Assembly: GCA_900766785.1 (NCBI GenBank)
Contig: CAAFWT010000195.1
Location: forward strand, 1 to 11,323
Reading direction: 5' to 3'
Source: an uncultured Paraprevotella sp.
GTDB lineage: Bacteria > Bacteroidota > Bacteroidia > Bacteroidales > Bacteroidaceae
DNA length: 11,323 nt
The notes below the pieces were generated by a model that was not told the origin of the DNA, did not search any database, and worked only from the letters and a program-made list of their open reading frames with translations. Numbering within the stretch: the first letter of the stretch is position 1; every line of letters begins with the position of its first letter. Shown here in pieces: positions 1 through 7,146 of this stretch. The position numbers were made by a program, and so were the translations under genes.

Positions 1-1083
1 ATGGGTATTCCCAGTGGTATGCTTATCTCCAAGCTGGGCTACAAGAAGACTGCTCTTGCTGCCCTTCTGGTAGGTCTGGCAGGCATCGTACTCGAGTACC
101 TGAGTGGTGTAATGGGAAGCTATTGGGTATACCTCGGTGGCGCATTCATCAGTGGTCTGTGCATGTGCATGCTCAACACTGTGGTCAACCCCCTGCTCAA
201 CGTTCTGGGCGGCGGTGGCAAGACCGGTAACCAGCTGATTCAGATTGGTGGAGCATTCAACTCTGCTGCTGCTGTTGCTGTATACATCATGATGGGCGCC
301 CTCATTGGTGAGGTGACCAAGGACACAGGTATCTCTGATGCCACTCCTGCTCTGATTATTGCAGGCGCCATCTTTGCTGTAGCATTTATCATCCTGTTGT
401 TCACCAAGATAGAAGAGCCCGAGCAAGCTCCTGTTGAACTGAAGCTCATCACCGGTGCACTCAGTTTCCGTCATTTTGCTTTAGGTGCATTGGCTATCTT
501 CACCTACATGAGCGTTGAGGTTGGTACTCCCACTTATATGATGTCCTTCCTTCAGACTCCCGAAGTGGGTGTAAGTGCTGGTGTGGCAGGTCTGATTGCC
601 TCTGTATATTGGCTGATGATGTTCATCGGTCGTTCTGTAGGTGGTTCCATTGGTGGTATGGTAAGCAGCCGTGTCATGGTTAGCACCGTTGCCACAGCCG
701 CCATCATCCTGCTGGCCTTCGGTATCTTTGCTCCCACCAGCATCAAGGTGGAAGTTCCTGGTATTGACTGGGCTAATCTCTCTGTGGTATGGACAGCTGT
801 TCCCGTCAACGTCTTTGCCTTCATCCTGGTGGGTCTGTGCACCTCTGTGATGTGGGGTGGCATCTTCAACATGGCTGTTGAAGGTCTGGGCAAGTACACC
901 GCTGCTGCTTCTGGTATCTTCATGACCATGGTATTCGGCTGTGCCGTTATGGTATGGCTCCAGGCCGTGGTGGCAGACCAGGTTGGTTACCTGAACAGTT
1001 ATTTCATTCCTCTGGCTTGTGCTGCATATATCCTGTTCTATGCACTCATTGGTTCCAGAGTATCCAAGAAAAGTGAAGAGTAA
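1..1083 (+). CDS. gluP: Sugar MFS transporter, glucose/galactose permease type (5'-truncated)
   Basis: Inner-membrane sugar:proton symporter of the FucP/GluP branch of the major facilitator superfamily, probably importing galactose and/or glucose for the kinase encoded next. About ten hydrophobic segments are visible, near residues 17-34, 44-66, 82-103, 115-134, 159-185, 194-215, 226-243, 266-284, 300-322 and 332-350. The loop GMLISKLGYKKT at 6-17 matches the MFS motif A position between TM2 and TM3, and GRSVGGSIGG at 210-219 is the corresponding loop of the second half. Family members have about 400-430 residues and 12 helices, so TM1 and most of TM2 are missing. The ATG at base 1 is an internal methionine and the true start lies outside the window. 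The soluble tail SRVSKKSEE is a normal C-terminus. The position directly before galK supports a galactose/glucose substrate; the exact substrate is inferred. Confidence 0.85.
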   Translation: MGIPSGMLISKLGYKKTALAALLVGLAGIVLEYLSGVMGSYWVYLGGAFISGLCMCMLNTVVNPLLNVLGGGGKTGNQLIQIGGAFNSAAAVAVYIMMGALIGEVTKDTGISDATPALIIAGAIFAVAFIILLFTKIEEPEQAPVELKLITGALSFRHFALGALAIFTYMSVEVGTPTYMMSFLQTPEVGVSAGVAGLIASVYWLMMFIGRSVGGSIGGMVSSRVMVSTVATAAIILLAFGIFAPTSIKVEVPGIDWANLSVVWTAVPVNVFAFILVGLCTSVMWGGIFNMAVEGLGKYTAAASGIFMTMVFGCAVMVWLQAVVADQVGYLNSYFIPLACAAYILFYALIGSRVSKKSEE

Positions 1084-1103
1084 TTATCCATAAACGTTTA
1101 ATC

Positions 1104-1143
1104 AGAGCCTTGCGCAGACTCATCCTCGGCGCGAGGCCCTTTT
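1104..1143 (+). terminator. Hairpin with short T-run between transporter and galK
   Basis: GCCTTGCGC (1107-1115) pairs with GCGCGAGGC (1129-1137) through 9 pairs including one G-U. The outer bases can extend it past one mismatch, and TTTT follows at 1140-1143. It lies in the 75-base gap between the transporter stop and the galK start. It may be a weak intrinsic terminator or attenuator setting the galK:transporter ratio, or an mRNA stabiliser. The T-run is short, so termination is not certain. A perfect 10-bp palindrome TAAACGTTTA lies just upstream at 1091-1100. Confidence 0.45.
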
Positions 1144-1158
1144 AAAAAACATATAGCC

Positions 1159-2319
1159 ATGAGACTAACAATAGATGATGTAAGAAGCCGTTTCATCAAG
1201 CATTTCGACGGCACCACAGGTTCAGTGTACGCATCTCCAGGTAGAATCAATCTGATAGGTGAGCATACCGATTACAACAACGGTTACGTGTTCCCCGGTG
1301 CTGTGGAGCAGGGAATAATAGCTGAGATAAAGCCCAATGGCACACGTAAGGTTCGCGCTTACTCCATTGACCTGAAGGACTACACAGAATTCCTTCTCGA
1401 CGACGAGCAGGGCCCCAAGGCATCATGGGCTCGCTACATCTTTGGCGTATGCCGTGAGATGATGGCACTGGGTGTACCCGTGGAAGGTTTCAATACTGCC
1501 TTTGCCGGCGATGTTCCCCTGGGCGCAGGTATGAGTTCCAGTGCTGCTCTGGAGAGCACCTTTGCATTTGCTCTGAACGACATCTGGGGTGAGAACAAGA
1601 TTGACCGTATGGAGTTGGCTCGTGTGGGTCAGCGTACCGAGCACAAATACATCGGTGTGATGTGCGGTATCATGGATCAGGCCATCTCTTGCTTGGGCAA
1701 GAAGGGTTCTCTGCTTCGACTGGATTGCCGCAGCGGAGAGTATGAATACTTCCCCTGGAACCCCAAGGGATATCAGCTGGTATTGGTAAACAGCTGCGTG
1801 AAGCACACTCTGGCAGGAAGCCCCTACAACGAGAGAAGACTGCAGTGCGAACATGTGGCTGAAATCATCGGCAAGATTCATCCCGAAGTGAAGTCACTGC
1901 GTGACGCAAACATGGAGATGCTGGAGGAAGTCAAGGGTGAGATTACGGGCGACGAATACAAGCGTGCACGTTATGTCATCGGTGAGGTAGAGCGCGTGCT
2001 GGCTGTATGCGAGGCCCTCAAGATTGACGACTATGAGATGGTGGGCAAGATGATGTACGAGACTCACTACGGCTTGAGCAAGGAATACGAGGTAAGCTGC
2101 GAGGAACTCGACTATCTGAACGAGATTGCCAAGGAGACCGGCGTTACAGGCTCACGTATCATGGGCGGCGGTTTCGGTGGTTGCACCATCAACCTGGTTG
2201 CTGAAGAACTGGTTAGCAACTTCAAGAAGGTGGTGAAGGAGAAATTCGCTGAGAAGTACGGCAAGGAACCCATCATCATCGACGTGGTGATAGGCGACGG
2301 CGCACGTAAACTCTGCTGA
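1159..2319 (+). CDS. galK: Galactokinase
   Basis: Cytosolic galactokinase of the GHMP kinase family, which phosphorylates alpha-D-galactose with ATP to galactose-1-phosphate as the first committed step of the Leloir pathway. All three family signatures are present. The galactose-binding motif GRINLIGEHTDYNNGY is at residues 28-43, the ATP-binding loop PLGAGMSSSAALE at 120-132, and the C-terminal GSRIMGGGFGGCTINLV at 331-347. R29 and D173 (in CGIMDQ) occupy the catalytic Arg and Asp positions. At 386 residues it is full length. The ATG at 1159 places the first signature at the usual distance from the N-terminus. It follows the sugar permease by 75 bases and ends in a strong hairpin terminator, so the two are probably one transcription unit. 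galT and galE are not in the window. Confidence 0.97.
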   Translation: MRLTIDDVRSRFIKHFDGTTGSVYASPGRINLIGEHTDYNNGYVFPGAVEQGIIAEIKPNGTRKVRAYSIDLKDYTEFLLDDEQGPKASWARYIFGVCREMMALGVPVEGFNTAFAGDVPLGAGMSSSAALESTFAFALNDIWGENKIDRMELARVGQRTEHKYIGVMCGIMDQAISCLGKKGSLLRLDCRSGEYEYFPWNPKGYQLVLVNSCVKHTLAGSPYNERRLQCEHVAEIIGKIHPEVKSLRDANMEMLEEVKGEITGDEYKRARYVIGEVERVLAVCEALKIDDYEMVGKMMYETHYGLSKEYEVSCEELDYLNEIAKETGVTGSRIMGGGFGGCTINLVAEELVSNFKKVVKEKFAEKYGKEPIIIDVVIGDGARKLC

Positions 2320-2355
2320 TAGATTGCCCTAAAAGGCAAACCATCAGAATCATAC

Positions 2356-2407
2356 AGAAGGTTCCCATGTACAAGATAACATCTGTCATGGGGACCTTCT
2401 CCTCTTC
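2356..2407 (+). terminator. Terminator after galK
   Basis: AGAAGGTTCCCATG (2356-2369) pairs with CATGGGGACCTTCT (2387-2400): 14 pairs, one of them G-U, with a 17-base loop. The tail CCTCTTC is only partly T-rich. The position 37 bases past the galK stop and the stem length make it the likely end of the transporter-galK transcript. Confidence 0.75.
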
Positions 2408-2527
2408 AAACCCATTCCCAAAGACCTACCCTCTCTGCACATCCCTTCCGTTTGCCTGCCGCACATGAGACAGAGGACACAGGGAGACAGCCCCCAAAAT
2501 AGGCCTCACCCCCCAGAAAGACATCTG

Positions 2528-3304
2528 ATGACCCACACTATCCGACTCCTTCCCCTACTGCTATTGCTGCTATTCCTTACAGCACCCAGCAGCCTTGCCC
2601 GCAAGCACGACCATATGATGATGTACCAGGGAGGCATTGTCCGCACAGACACCACCCGCCGTCAGCTCACACTGGTCTTCACTGCTGCCGACAAGAATGA
2701 TGGTGTGGAACAGATTCTGAGCACACTGAAACGTCATCGCATCAAGGCAGCCTTCTTTCTCACAGGTTCCTTTCTCGAGAAGTATCCCGAGGATGTGGCC
2801 CGCATCAGGAAAGCAGGTCATTACATAGGTAGTCACAGTTACAGCCATCCCCTGTACAGCACTTGGGAAAAGCCCGACAGCACCATTGTCACACGGGAAT
2901 TCTTCGAACAGGATATCCTGCGCAGTTACCAGGCACTGGCTCCCTATGGCATCACCTTGCGCAATGCGCCTTTTTTCATGCCTCCCTACGAACATTATAA
3001 TGCCACCATAGCCGAATGGGCAAAATCCATGGGACTGATATTGGTCAACTTCACGAGCGGAACAGCAAGCAATGCCGACTACACTACCCCATCCATGAAG
3101 AACTACCGCTCCTCGGATAATATCTTGCAAACGATTCTCCAGAAGGAAGAGAGCGAAGGGCTCAACGGACACCTGATGCTCTTCCACGCAGGCACATCGC
3201 CCGAGAGGACGGACAAGTTTTACACCACCCATCTCCACACACTCATACTCGAACTCCGCCAGCGCGGATATCGCTTCGTTCCCCTCACCAAAGCCATCCG
3301 ATAA
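2528..3304 (+). CDS. Secreted polysaccharide deacetylase-like protein (NodB fold, Bacteroidales type)
   Basis: Predicted exported carbohydrate-esterase-4-like protein of 258 residues. The start at 2528 is preferred over the in-frame ATG at 2465 because it begins a clean signal peptide: MTHTIR, then a Leu-rich core, then a cleavage site near residue 24 (SLA|RKH). The longer start would put 21 Pro/Arg-rich residues before it. NodB-fold landmarks are a strand ending FTAADKNDG (51-59), where classical enzymes have TFDDG; the metal-site-like HSYSH (103-107); MPPYEHYN (151-158), a variant of the RPPYG motif; and LFHAG (218-222) with H220. The segments FFLTGSFL, NFTSGTASNADYT and ERTDKFY match, as far as I recall, Bacteroidales deacetylase-like domains that are sometimes fused to GH9 enzymes. 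With an altered first motif, activity and substrate are uncertain. It lies alone between a terminator and a long gap. Confidence 0.8.
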   Translation: MTHTIRLLPLLLLLLFLTAPSSLARKHDHMMMYQGGIVRTDTTRRQLTLVFTAADKNDGVEQILSTLKRHRIKAAFFLTGSFLEKYPEDVARIRKAGHYIGSHSYSHPLYSTWEKPDSTIVTREFFEQDILRSYQALAPYGITLRNAPFFMPPYEHYNATIAEWAKSMGLILVNFTSGTASNADYTTPSMKNYRSSDNILQTILQKEESEGLNGHLMLFHAGTSPERTDKFYTTHLHTLILELRQRGYRFVPLTKAIR

Positions 3305-3419
3305 CCTGAGTCCATTACGGTCATCAGGCCATTGCCGTGGCATACGGAAGCGAGATATCCGCAAGTGATACCTTATTAGGAATCGCCCCTCGTCCAGTCT
3401 CCTTTTCAGTTTATGTTAT

Positions 3420-3485
3420 TTGACACTGGAGTTTCAAGCGGTTGATACTGGAGTGTCTTATAGTTGAAACTGTCCGCGCAACTGA
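3420..3485. repeat. Degenerate 22-bp tandem array of imperfect palindromes
   Basis: Three units start at 3420, 3442 and 3464, an exact 22-bp step. They begin TTGACACTGGAGT, TTGATACTGGAGT and TTGAAACTGTCCG. The first is an imperfect dyad, TTGACACTGGAGTTTCAA, centred at 3428.5. A second dyad, TCAAGCGGTTGA, is centred at 3439.5, and the next at 3450.5, so symmetry centres alternate every 11 bp. The third unit is decayed. It lies in the gap before transketolase, has no coding potential on either strand, and has the same geometry as the array at 8107-8194. Confidence 0.7.
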
Positions 3486-3612
3486 TTGGCTTTTTCAGGG
3501 CATCCAGCAGATGGCGTCGATGTATTTCCACAGACGCAGACATCATCTCCCATCAGAAATCTCTAATAGTTCCACTCGTGAGCCCAAATGGTAAATGGTA
3601 AATGATATAGAC

Positions 3613-3634
3613 TTGTTTTTTTTTCATAACTTTG
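3613..3634 (+). promoter_or_regulatory. Promoter candidate for transketolase-rpiB
   Basis: TAACTTTG at 3627-3634 fits the Bacteroidetes primary-sigma -7 element TAnnTTTG. It is preceded by a T-rich tract with TTG at 3613-3615, which is closer than the usual 17-21 bases for a -33 element, so only the -7 half is convincing. Transcription would start around 3640, about 50 bases before the transketolase ATG. Confidence 0.5.
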
Positions 3635-3644
3635 TAGCGGAATT

Positions 3645-3695
3645 ATGAAACAGGGCATTTTGCCACTTACATACAAGCATTATTCTGCATTATGA
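3645..3695 (+). CDS. Possible 16-codon leader ORF overlapping the transketolase start
   Basis: The first ATG after the predicted promoter opens a 16-codon frame (MKQGILPLTYKHYSAL). Its TGA stop (3693-3695) overlaps the transketolase ATG (3692-3694) as ATGA. If translated, it could couple initiation of transketolase to the leader. The peptide shows no run of one amino acid that would suggest attenuation. It may be chance; the ATG would lie only a few bases from the predicted transcript start. Confidence 0.25.
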   Translation: MKQGILPLTYKHYSAL

Positions 3696-5719
3696 ACAGC
3701 ATTCAGTCAATGAATCGTGCGGCCGACAACATACGCATCCTTGCGGCCTCAATGGTAGAGAAAGCCAAGAGCGGACATCCTGGAGGTGCCATGGGTGGCG
3801 CCGACTTTATCAACGTACTCTACAGCGAGTATCTGCAGTTTGACCCCCAAAATCCCACATGGATGGGCAGAGACCGTTTCTTCCTCGATCCTGGTCACAT
3901 GTCTCCCATGCTCTATGCTCAGCTGGCCCTCATAGGCAAGTTCAGTATGGAAGAGTTGCAGCAGTTCCGCCAATGGGGTTCTCCCACACCCGGCCATCCA
4001 GAGGTATGTTACGAACGAGGCATCGAGAACAGTTCCGGTCCGCTGGGACAAGGTCATGCCTATGCAGTAGGTGCAGCCATAGCAGCCAAGTTCCTGTCAG
4101 CACGGACAGGCAACCCCACCTTTGAGCACGAGACCATCTATGCTTACATCAGCGACGGAGGCATCCAGGAAGAGATAAGCATGGGAGCTGCCCGCATAGC
4201 AGGAACCCTCGGGCTGGACAACCTCATCATGTTCTATGACTCCAATGACATACAGCTCTCCACCGAGACACGCGTGGTGATGAACGAGGACACGGCTGCC
4301 AAGTACCGTGCCCTGCAATGGGAGGTGATAGAGATAGACGGCAATGATGTGGCACAGATACGCCAGGCCATCGAAGCCGCCAAGGCAGTAAAGAGCAAGC
4401 CCACCCTCATCATAGGCAAGTGCATCATGGGCAAAGGTGCCCTGAAGGCCGACGGAACCAGTTACGAGAACACATGCAAGACACATGGAGCTCCACTCGG
4501 AGGAGATGCCTGCAGAAACACCATCACCCATCTGGGTGGCAATCCCGATGACCCCTTCCAGATATTCCCCGAGGTGAAGGAGATTTATGATGCACGTCTC
4601 AAGGAACTCCAGGCTATGGCCGAGATTCGTCACGACGAGGAGGCCAATTGGGCAGAGAAGCATCCCGAGAAGGCTGCAGAACTGGACAACTGGTTTGCCG
4701 GTCGTCTGCCTGAAATCAACTGGGAGAGCGTACAGCCCAAAGCCAACGATGCCACACGCAATGCATCCAGTGCCTGCCTCAGCCTCCTGGCTCAGCAAGT
4801 ACCCAATATGATATGCTCATCTGCCGACCTGTGCAACTCCGACAAGACGGATGGCTTCCTGAAGCAGACTCACGAACTGCAGTTCGGAGATTTCTCAGGT
4901 GCATTCCTTCAGGCAGGTGTGGCCGAGCTCACCATGGCATGCTGCTGCATCGGCATGGCTCTCCATGGAGGTGTGATAGCAGCCTGCGGCACCTTCTTCG
5001 TCTTCAGCGACTATATGAAGCCCGCCATCCGCATGGCAGCCCTCATGGAACTTCCTGTAAAGTTCATCTGGTCCCACGATGCCTTCCGTGTGGGTGAGGA
5101 TGGTCCCACCCACGAACCAGTGGAACAGGAAGCACAGATCCGACTGATGGAGAAACTCAAGAACCACAGCGGTCGCAACTCAGTGCTCGTGATGCGCCCT
5201 GCCGACAGCAAGGCCACCATAGAGTGCTGGCGCCTGGCTATGGAGAACAACCACACTCCCAGCGCACTCATCCTGAGTAGACAGACCATCGAGGACCTTC
5301 CCCAGGACAACCCCTACGACAGCATCCGCCGGGGCGGCTACGTGGTGGCAGGAAGTGATGCCGATTTCGATGTTATCCTGCTGGGCAATGGTTCCGAAGT
5401 GAGCACACTCGTCGCCGGAGCACAACTGCTTCGCCAGGATGGCATTAAGGTACGTGTGGTAAGTGTGCCTTCTGAAGGACTTTTCCGCAACCAGAGTACC
5501 GAATACCAGCAGAGCATCATCCCCGCAGGAAGCAAGATCTTTGGCCTTACAGCCGGACTTCCTGTCAACCTGAGCGGATTCCTTGTGGGAGCCAATCCCA
5601 TCAGCCGCATATGGGGACTTGAGAGCTTCGGCTTCTCTGCTCCCTACAAAGTGCTCGATGAGAAACTGGGCTTCAATGCCGAGAATGTTTACCACCAAGT
5701 TAAGGAACTCCTCTCATGA
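3692..5719 (+). CDS. tkt: Transketolase
   Basis: Cytosolic thiamine-diphosphate enzyme that moves two-carbon units between ketose and aldose phosphates in the non-oxidative pentose phosphate pathway. At 675 residues it is a full single-chain form. The N-terminal domain carries KSGHPGG (26-32), GPLGQGHA (116-123) and the ThDP/Mg motif SDGGIQEEIS (154-163), with D155 and N185 as metal ligands. The pyrimidine domain has AELTM at 411-415, with E412 as the probable ThDP-activating Glu, and SHDAFRVGEDGPTHEP (461-476), followed by ILSRQ (527-531) for phosphate binding. The first ThDP motif has Ser where many enzymes have Gly (GDG), which looks tolerable. The start at 3692 is chosen by length; M7 (3710) is an alternative, and neither has a clear Shine-Dalgarno sequence. 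Its TGA overlaps the rpiB ATG, implying translational coupling. Confidence 0.96.
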   Translation: MNSIQSMNRAADNIRILAASMVEKAKSGHPGGAMGGADFINVLYSEYLQFDPQNPTWMGRDRFFLDPGHMSPMLYAQLALIGKFSMEELQQFRQWGSPTPGHPEVCYERGIENSSGPLGQGHAYAVGAAIAAKFLSARTGNPTFEHETIYAYISDGGIQEEISMGAARIAGTLGLDNLIMFYDSNDIQLSTETRVVMNEDTAAKYRALQWEVIEIDGNDVAQIRQAIEAAKAVKSKPTLIIGKCIMGKGALKADGTSYENTCKTHGAPLGGDACRNTITHLGGNPDDPFQIFPEVKEIYDARLKELQAMAEIRHDEEANWAEKHPEKAAELDNWFAGRLPEINWESVQPKANDATRNASSACLSLLAQQVPNMICSSADLCNSDKTDGFLKQTHELQFGDFSGAFLQAGVAELTMACCCIGMALHGGVIAACGTFFVFSDYMKPAIRMAALMELPVKFIWSHDAFRVGEDGPTHEPVEQEAQIRLMEKLKNHSGRNSVLVMRPADSKATIECWRLAMENNHTPSALILSRQTIEDLPQDNPYDSIRRGGYVVAGSDADFDVILLGNGSEVSTLVAGAQLLRQDGIKVRVVSVPSEGLFRNQSTEYQQSIIPAGSKIFGLTAGLPVNLSGFLVGANPISRIWGLESFGFSAPYKVLDEKLGFNAENVYHQVKELLS

Positions 5720-6153
5720 AGAAAATAGGACTAGCCAGCGACCACGCAGGATATGCACTCAAGGAGCATGTCAAGGAATATCTCTCTGCACACCACATCG
5801 AATACATCGACTACGGCACTCATAGCGAGGCCAGTTGTGACTATCCCGATTATGGGCATGCCCTGGGACAAGCCATCGACAATGGAGACGTGGCCACAGG
5901 TATCGCCATATGCGGCAGCGGAGAAGGTATCAGCATGACACTCAACAAGCACCAGCATGTGCGTGCCGCCCTATGCTGGCAGACAGAGATAGCCCATCTG
6001 GCACGCCAGCACAATGACGCCAACGTGCTTGTGATGCCAGGACGCTTCCTCACCCAGGCCGAAGCCGATGCCATCATGGATGAGTTTCTGGCCACCCCCT
6101 TCGAAGGCGGTCGTCACATGCGCAGGATAGAGAAGATTCCCTGTCAGGGATAA
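5716..6153 (+). CDS. rpiB: Ribose-5-phosphate isomerase B
   Basis: RpiB/LacAB-family isomerase interconverting ribose-5-phosphate and ribulose-5-phosphate, supplying a transketolase substrate. It has 145 residues, normal for the family. Visible motifs are SDHAG (8-12, D9 and H10), the active-site Cys in CGSGEG (C66-G71), NKHQHVRAALCW (77-89 region), the conserved RQHNDANVL (98-106) and PGRF (108-111), and GGRH near the end (131-134). The ATG overlaps the transketolase TGA by 4 bases, so the two genes form one translationally coupled unit. A strong hairpin terminator follows 22 bases after the stop. Its 3' part, from base 5930 through the terminator, is duplicated at 7730-8012. Confidence 0.95.
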   Translation: MKKIGLASDHAGYALKEHVKEYLSAHHIEYIDYGTHSEASCDYPDYGHALGQAIDNGDVATGIAICGSGEGISMTLNKHQHVRAALCWQTEIAHLARQHNDANVLVMPGRFLTQAEADAIMDEFLATPFEGGRHMRRIEKIPCQG

Positions 6154-6212
6154 AACATCCGAAAAGAGATATACATGCATGGAGAACGGGGCTTCCCTCG
6201 TTCTCCATGTAT
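5930..6212 (+). repeat. Direct repeat copy A (rpiB 3' half plus terminator)
   Basis: Bases 5930-6150 match 7730-7950 at an exact offset of 1800 with only four substitutions: 5952 C/T, 6056 A/T, 6066 C/T and 6150 A/T. Past the stop codon the copies diverge more, with substitutions and a one-base net insertion, but the terminator hairpin is still recognisable. Identity breaks abruptly upstream of 5930. Confidence 0.95.
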
Positions 6213-6215
6213 TTT
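6175..6215 (+). terminator. Terminator after rpiB
   Basis: ATGCATGGAGAACG (6175-6188) pairs with CGTTCTCCATGTAT (6199-6212): 14 pairs, one G-U, loop of 10 bases, followed by a T-run to 6215. This is the best intrinsic terminator in the window. A diverged copy lies at 7976-8012. Confidence 0.85.
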
Positions 6216-6686
6216 ATCCCCTGCCGAAAGACATACCACACCTCACTTCCGATGGAGGCCATCCCCCATCAAGGCGGCTCAGCAGAAATTTCCTGGGGAC
6301 TACAGGTGAATATCTCCTCCCTTTTCTCTTATCCAGAATTATTGCTGTCTGCTAAAAGTTACATCCCCTTTCTACTTTTAGCGTGAGTTCGACGAAATAT
6401 AGGAAATAGAGGGCGAGAATGAGTAGTAATGAGGCGAAGATGAAGATGAGGTATGATGTAGAGGGTCTTCGGACAGAGGGTATGTGGACAGGAATGATTC
6501 ATCTATATTCAATCAGGGGAATGGTATATGGATCATCCTCAGAAGACGTTTGAATATTCACAAGACAGACAAGAATCAGGAACCTATCCCCTGATCCTTA
6601 CAGAACCTCTACTTTCCCACGCAATATCTATACAGTGTTGATAATCTGTACTTTATGAGTTAAACCATACAAATGAACTTTGGAAA
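6216..6686. other. Gene-free stretch with inverted repeats
   Basis: I see no supportable gene here on either strand. Two inverted repeats stand out. GCTAAAAGT (6351-6359) pairs with ACTTTTAGC (6374-6382) over a 14-base loop. ATCAGGGGA (6512-6520) pairs with TCCCCTGAT (6587-6595) over 66 bases, and an extra ATCAGG lies at 6575-6580. A purine-rich tract runs through about 6400-6480. This stretch lies downstream of the minus-strand promoter at 6790-6818, so it could be the body or end of a non-coding transcript. Confidence 0.5.
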
Positions 6687-6789
6687 ATGGAATTTCGCGA
6701 TTCCCATCCCTTTAGTTCATTGGCAGGTCTTCCACAAACTCGCCCTTCGCTCAGAAGAGTATCTTCATCTGTTCTGCACGTATGCGGTG

Positions 6790-6820
6790 CAAAGATAGCT
6801 AAAAATTACCAGATGCAACA
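6790..6820 (-). promoter_or_regulatory. Minus-strand promoter candidate facing the gene-free stretch
   Basis: On the minus strand, TATCTTTG (complement of 6790-6797) matches the TAnnTTTG -7 element. TTG (complement of 6816-6818) lies 18 bases upstream of it, a good -33 spacing. Transcription would run towards lower coordinates from about 6783. No protein gene with a start codon follows. An open frame without a convincing start covers about 6657-6780, and the transcript could be a small non-coding RNA. It is arranged back to back with the plus-strand promoter at 6834-6862. Confidence 0.4.
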
Positions 6821-6833
6821 TTTAAAAAAAGTT

Positions 6834-6862
6834 TTTGGTATCGAAAATAATTCCTACCTTTG
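6834..6862 (+). promoter_or_regulatory. Promoter of the DUF4160/DUF2442 pair
   Basis: TTTG (6834-6837), 17 bases, then TACCTTTG (6855-6862): a near-consensus Bacteroidetes -33/-7 promoter. Transcription would start around 6869, giving a leader of about 20 bases before the ATG at 6891. Confidence 0.75.
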
Positions 6863-6890
6863 CACTGTCACTATAAAATGAGATAGAGAC

Positions 6891-7130
6891 ATGCCAGAAA
6901 TATTTAGATTCTTTGGATTCTCCTTCTTCTTTTACAGTAAGGAGCATGAGCCTGTCCACGTTCACGTTGAAGGGAACAGTGGCATGGCTAAGTTCGTATG
7001 GAACGGAAGTGAGTTCACATTGCTTGTAAAGGAGAAGATAAAGGCAAATGACCTGAAGAAGATTAAGGCGGTCATCGATGAGAATGCCGACCTGATTATC
7101 AAGCGTTGGGAGGAGCATTTTAATAGTTAA
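6891..7130 (+). CDS. DUF4160 family small protein (putative toxin-antitoxin partner)
   Basis: 79-residue protein of the DUF4160 family. The family hallmark is at the N-terminus: a hydrophobic/aromatic strand (FRFFGFSFFFYSKEHEP, 5-21) followed by VHVHVEG (22-28), then a short strand with FVWNG, and a C-terminal helix with LKKIKAVIDENADLI. Proteins of this type are usually encoded next to a DUF2442 protein, as here, and such pairs are widely predicted to act as toxin-antitoxin systems. The biochemical activity is, to my knowledge, unproven. The gene has its own strong promoter 29 bases upstream, and the next gene starts 16 bases after its stop. It is more AT-rich than the sugar-metabolism genes, which fits acquired DNA. 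Confidence 0.8.
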   Translation: MPEIFRFFGFSFFFYSKEHEPVHVHVEGNSGMAKFVWNGSEFTLLVKEKIKANDLKKIKAVIDENADLIIKRWEEHFNS

Positions 7131-7146
7131 TAAAGGGGGATACGTT

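Larger units (their letters stand above)
3305..3691. other. Intergenic region between deacetylase gene and transketolase
   Basis: No supportable gene on either strand. The region holds the 22-bp palindromic array (3420-3485), three tandem heptamers (AAATGGT, AAATGGT, AAATGAT, 3586-3606), a T-rich tract (3613-3624), a promoter -7 candidate (3627-3634) and a short upstream ORF running into the transketolase start. No clear terminator hairpin was seen just after the deacetylase stop. Confidence 0.7.

Noticed and set aside
2570..3364. 264-codon minus-strand open frame opposite the deacetylase gene
   Set aside because: The plus strand has a signal peptide and NodB motifs in order. The minus frame shows no recognisable domain and is a shadow of it.
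4097..4798. 233-codon minus-strand open frame inside transketolase
   Set aside because: Transketolase motifs lie on both sides and within this span on the plus strand, so the reverse frame is an artefact of its codon use.
6512..6595. Inverted repeat ATCAGGGGA/TCCCCTGAT as ends of an insertion sequence
   Set aside because: Only 9 bp with 66 bases between, no transposase and no target-site duplication seen.
6687..6881. 64-codon plus-strand open frame (MEFRDSHPFSS...)
   Set aside because: It overlaps both divergent promoters, including the -7 element at 6855-6862, which would put promoter DNA inside a coding gene. Better read as part of a non-coding element.
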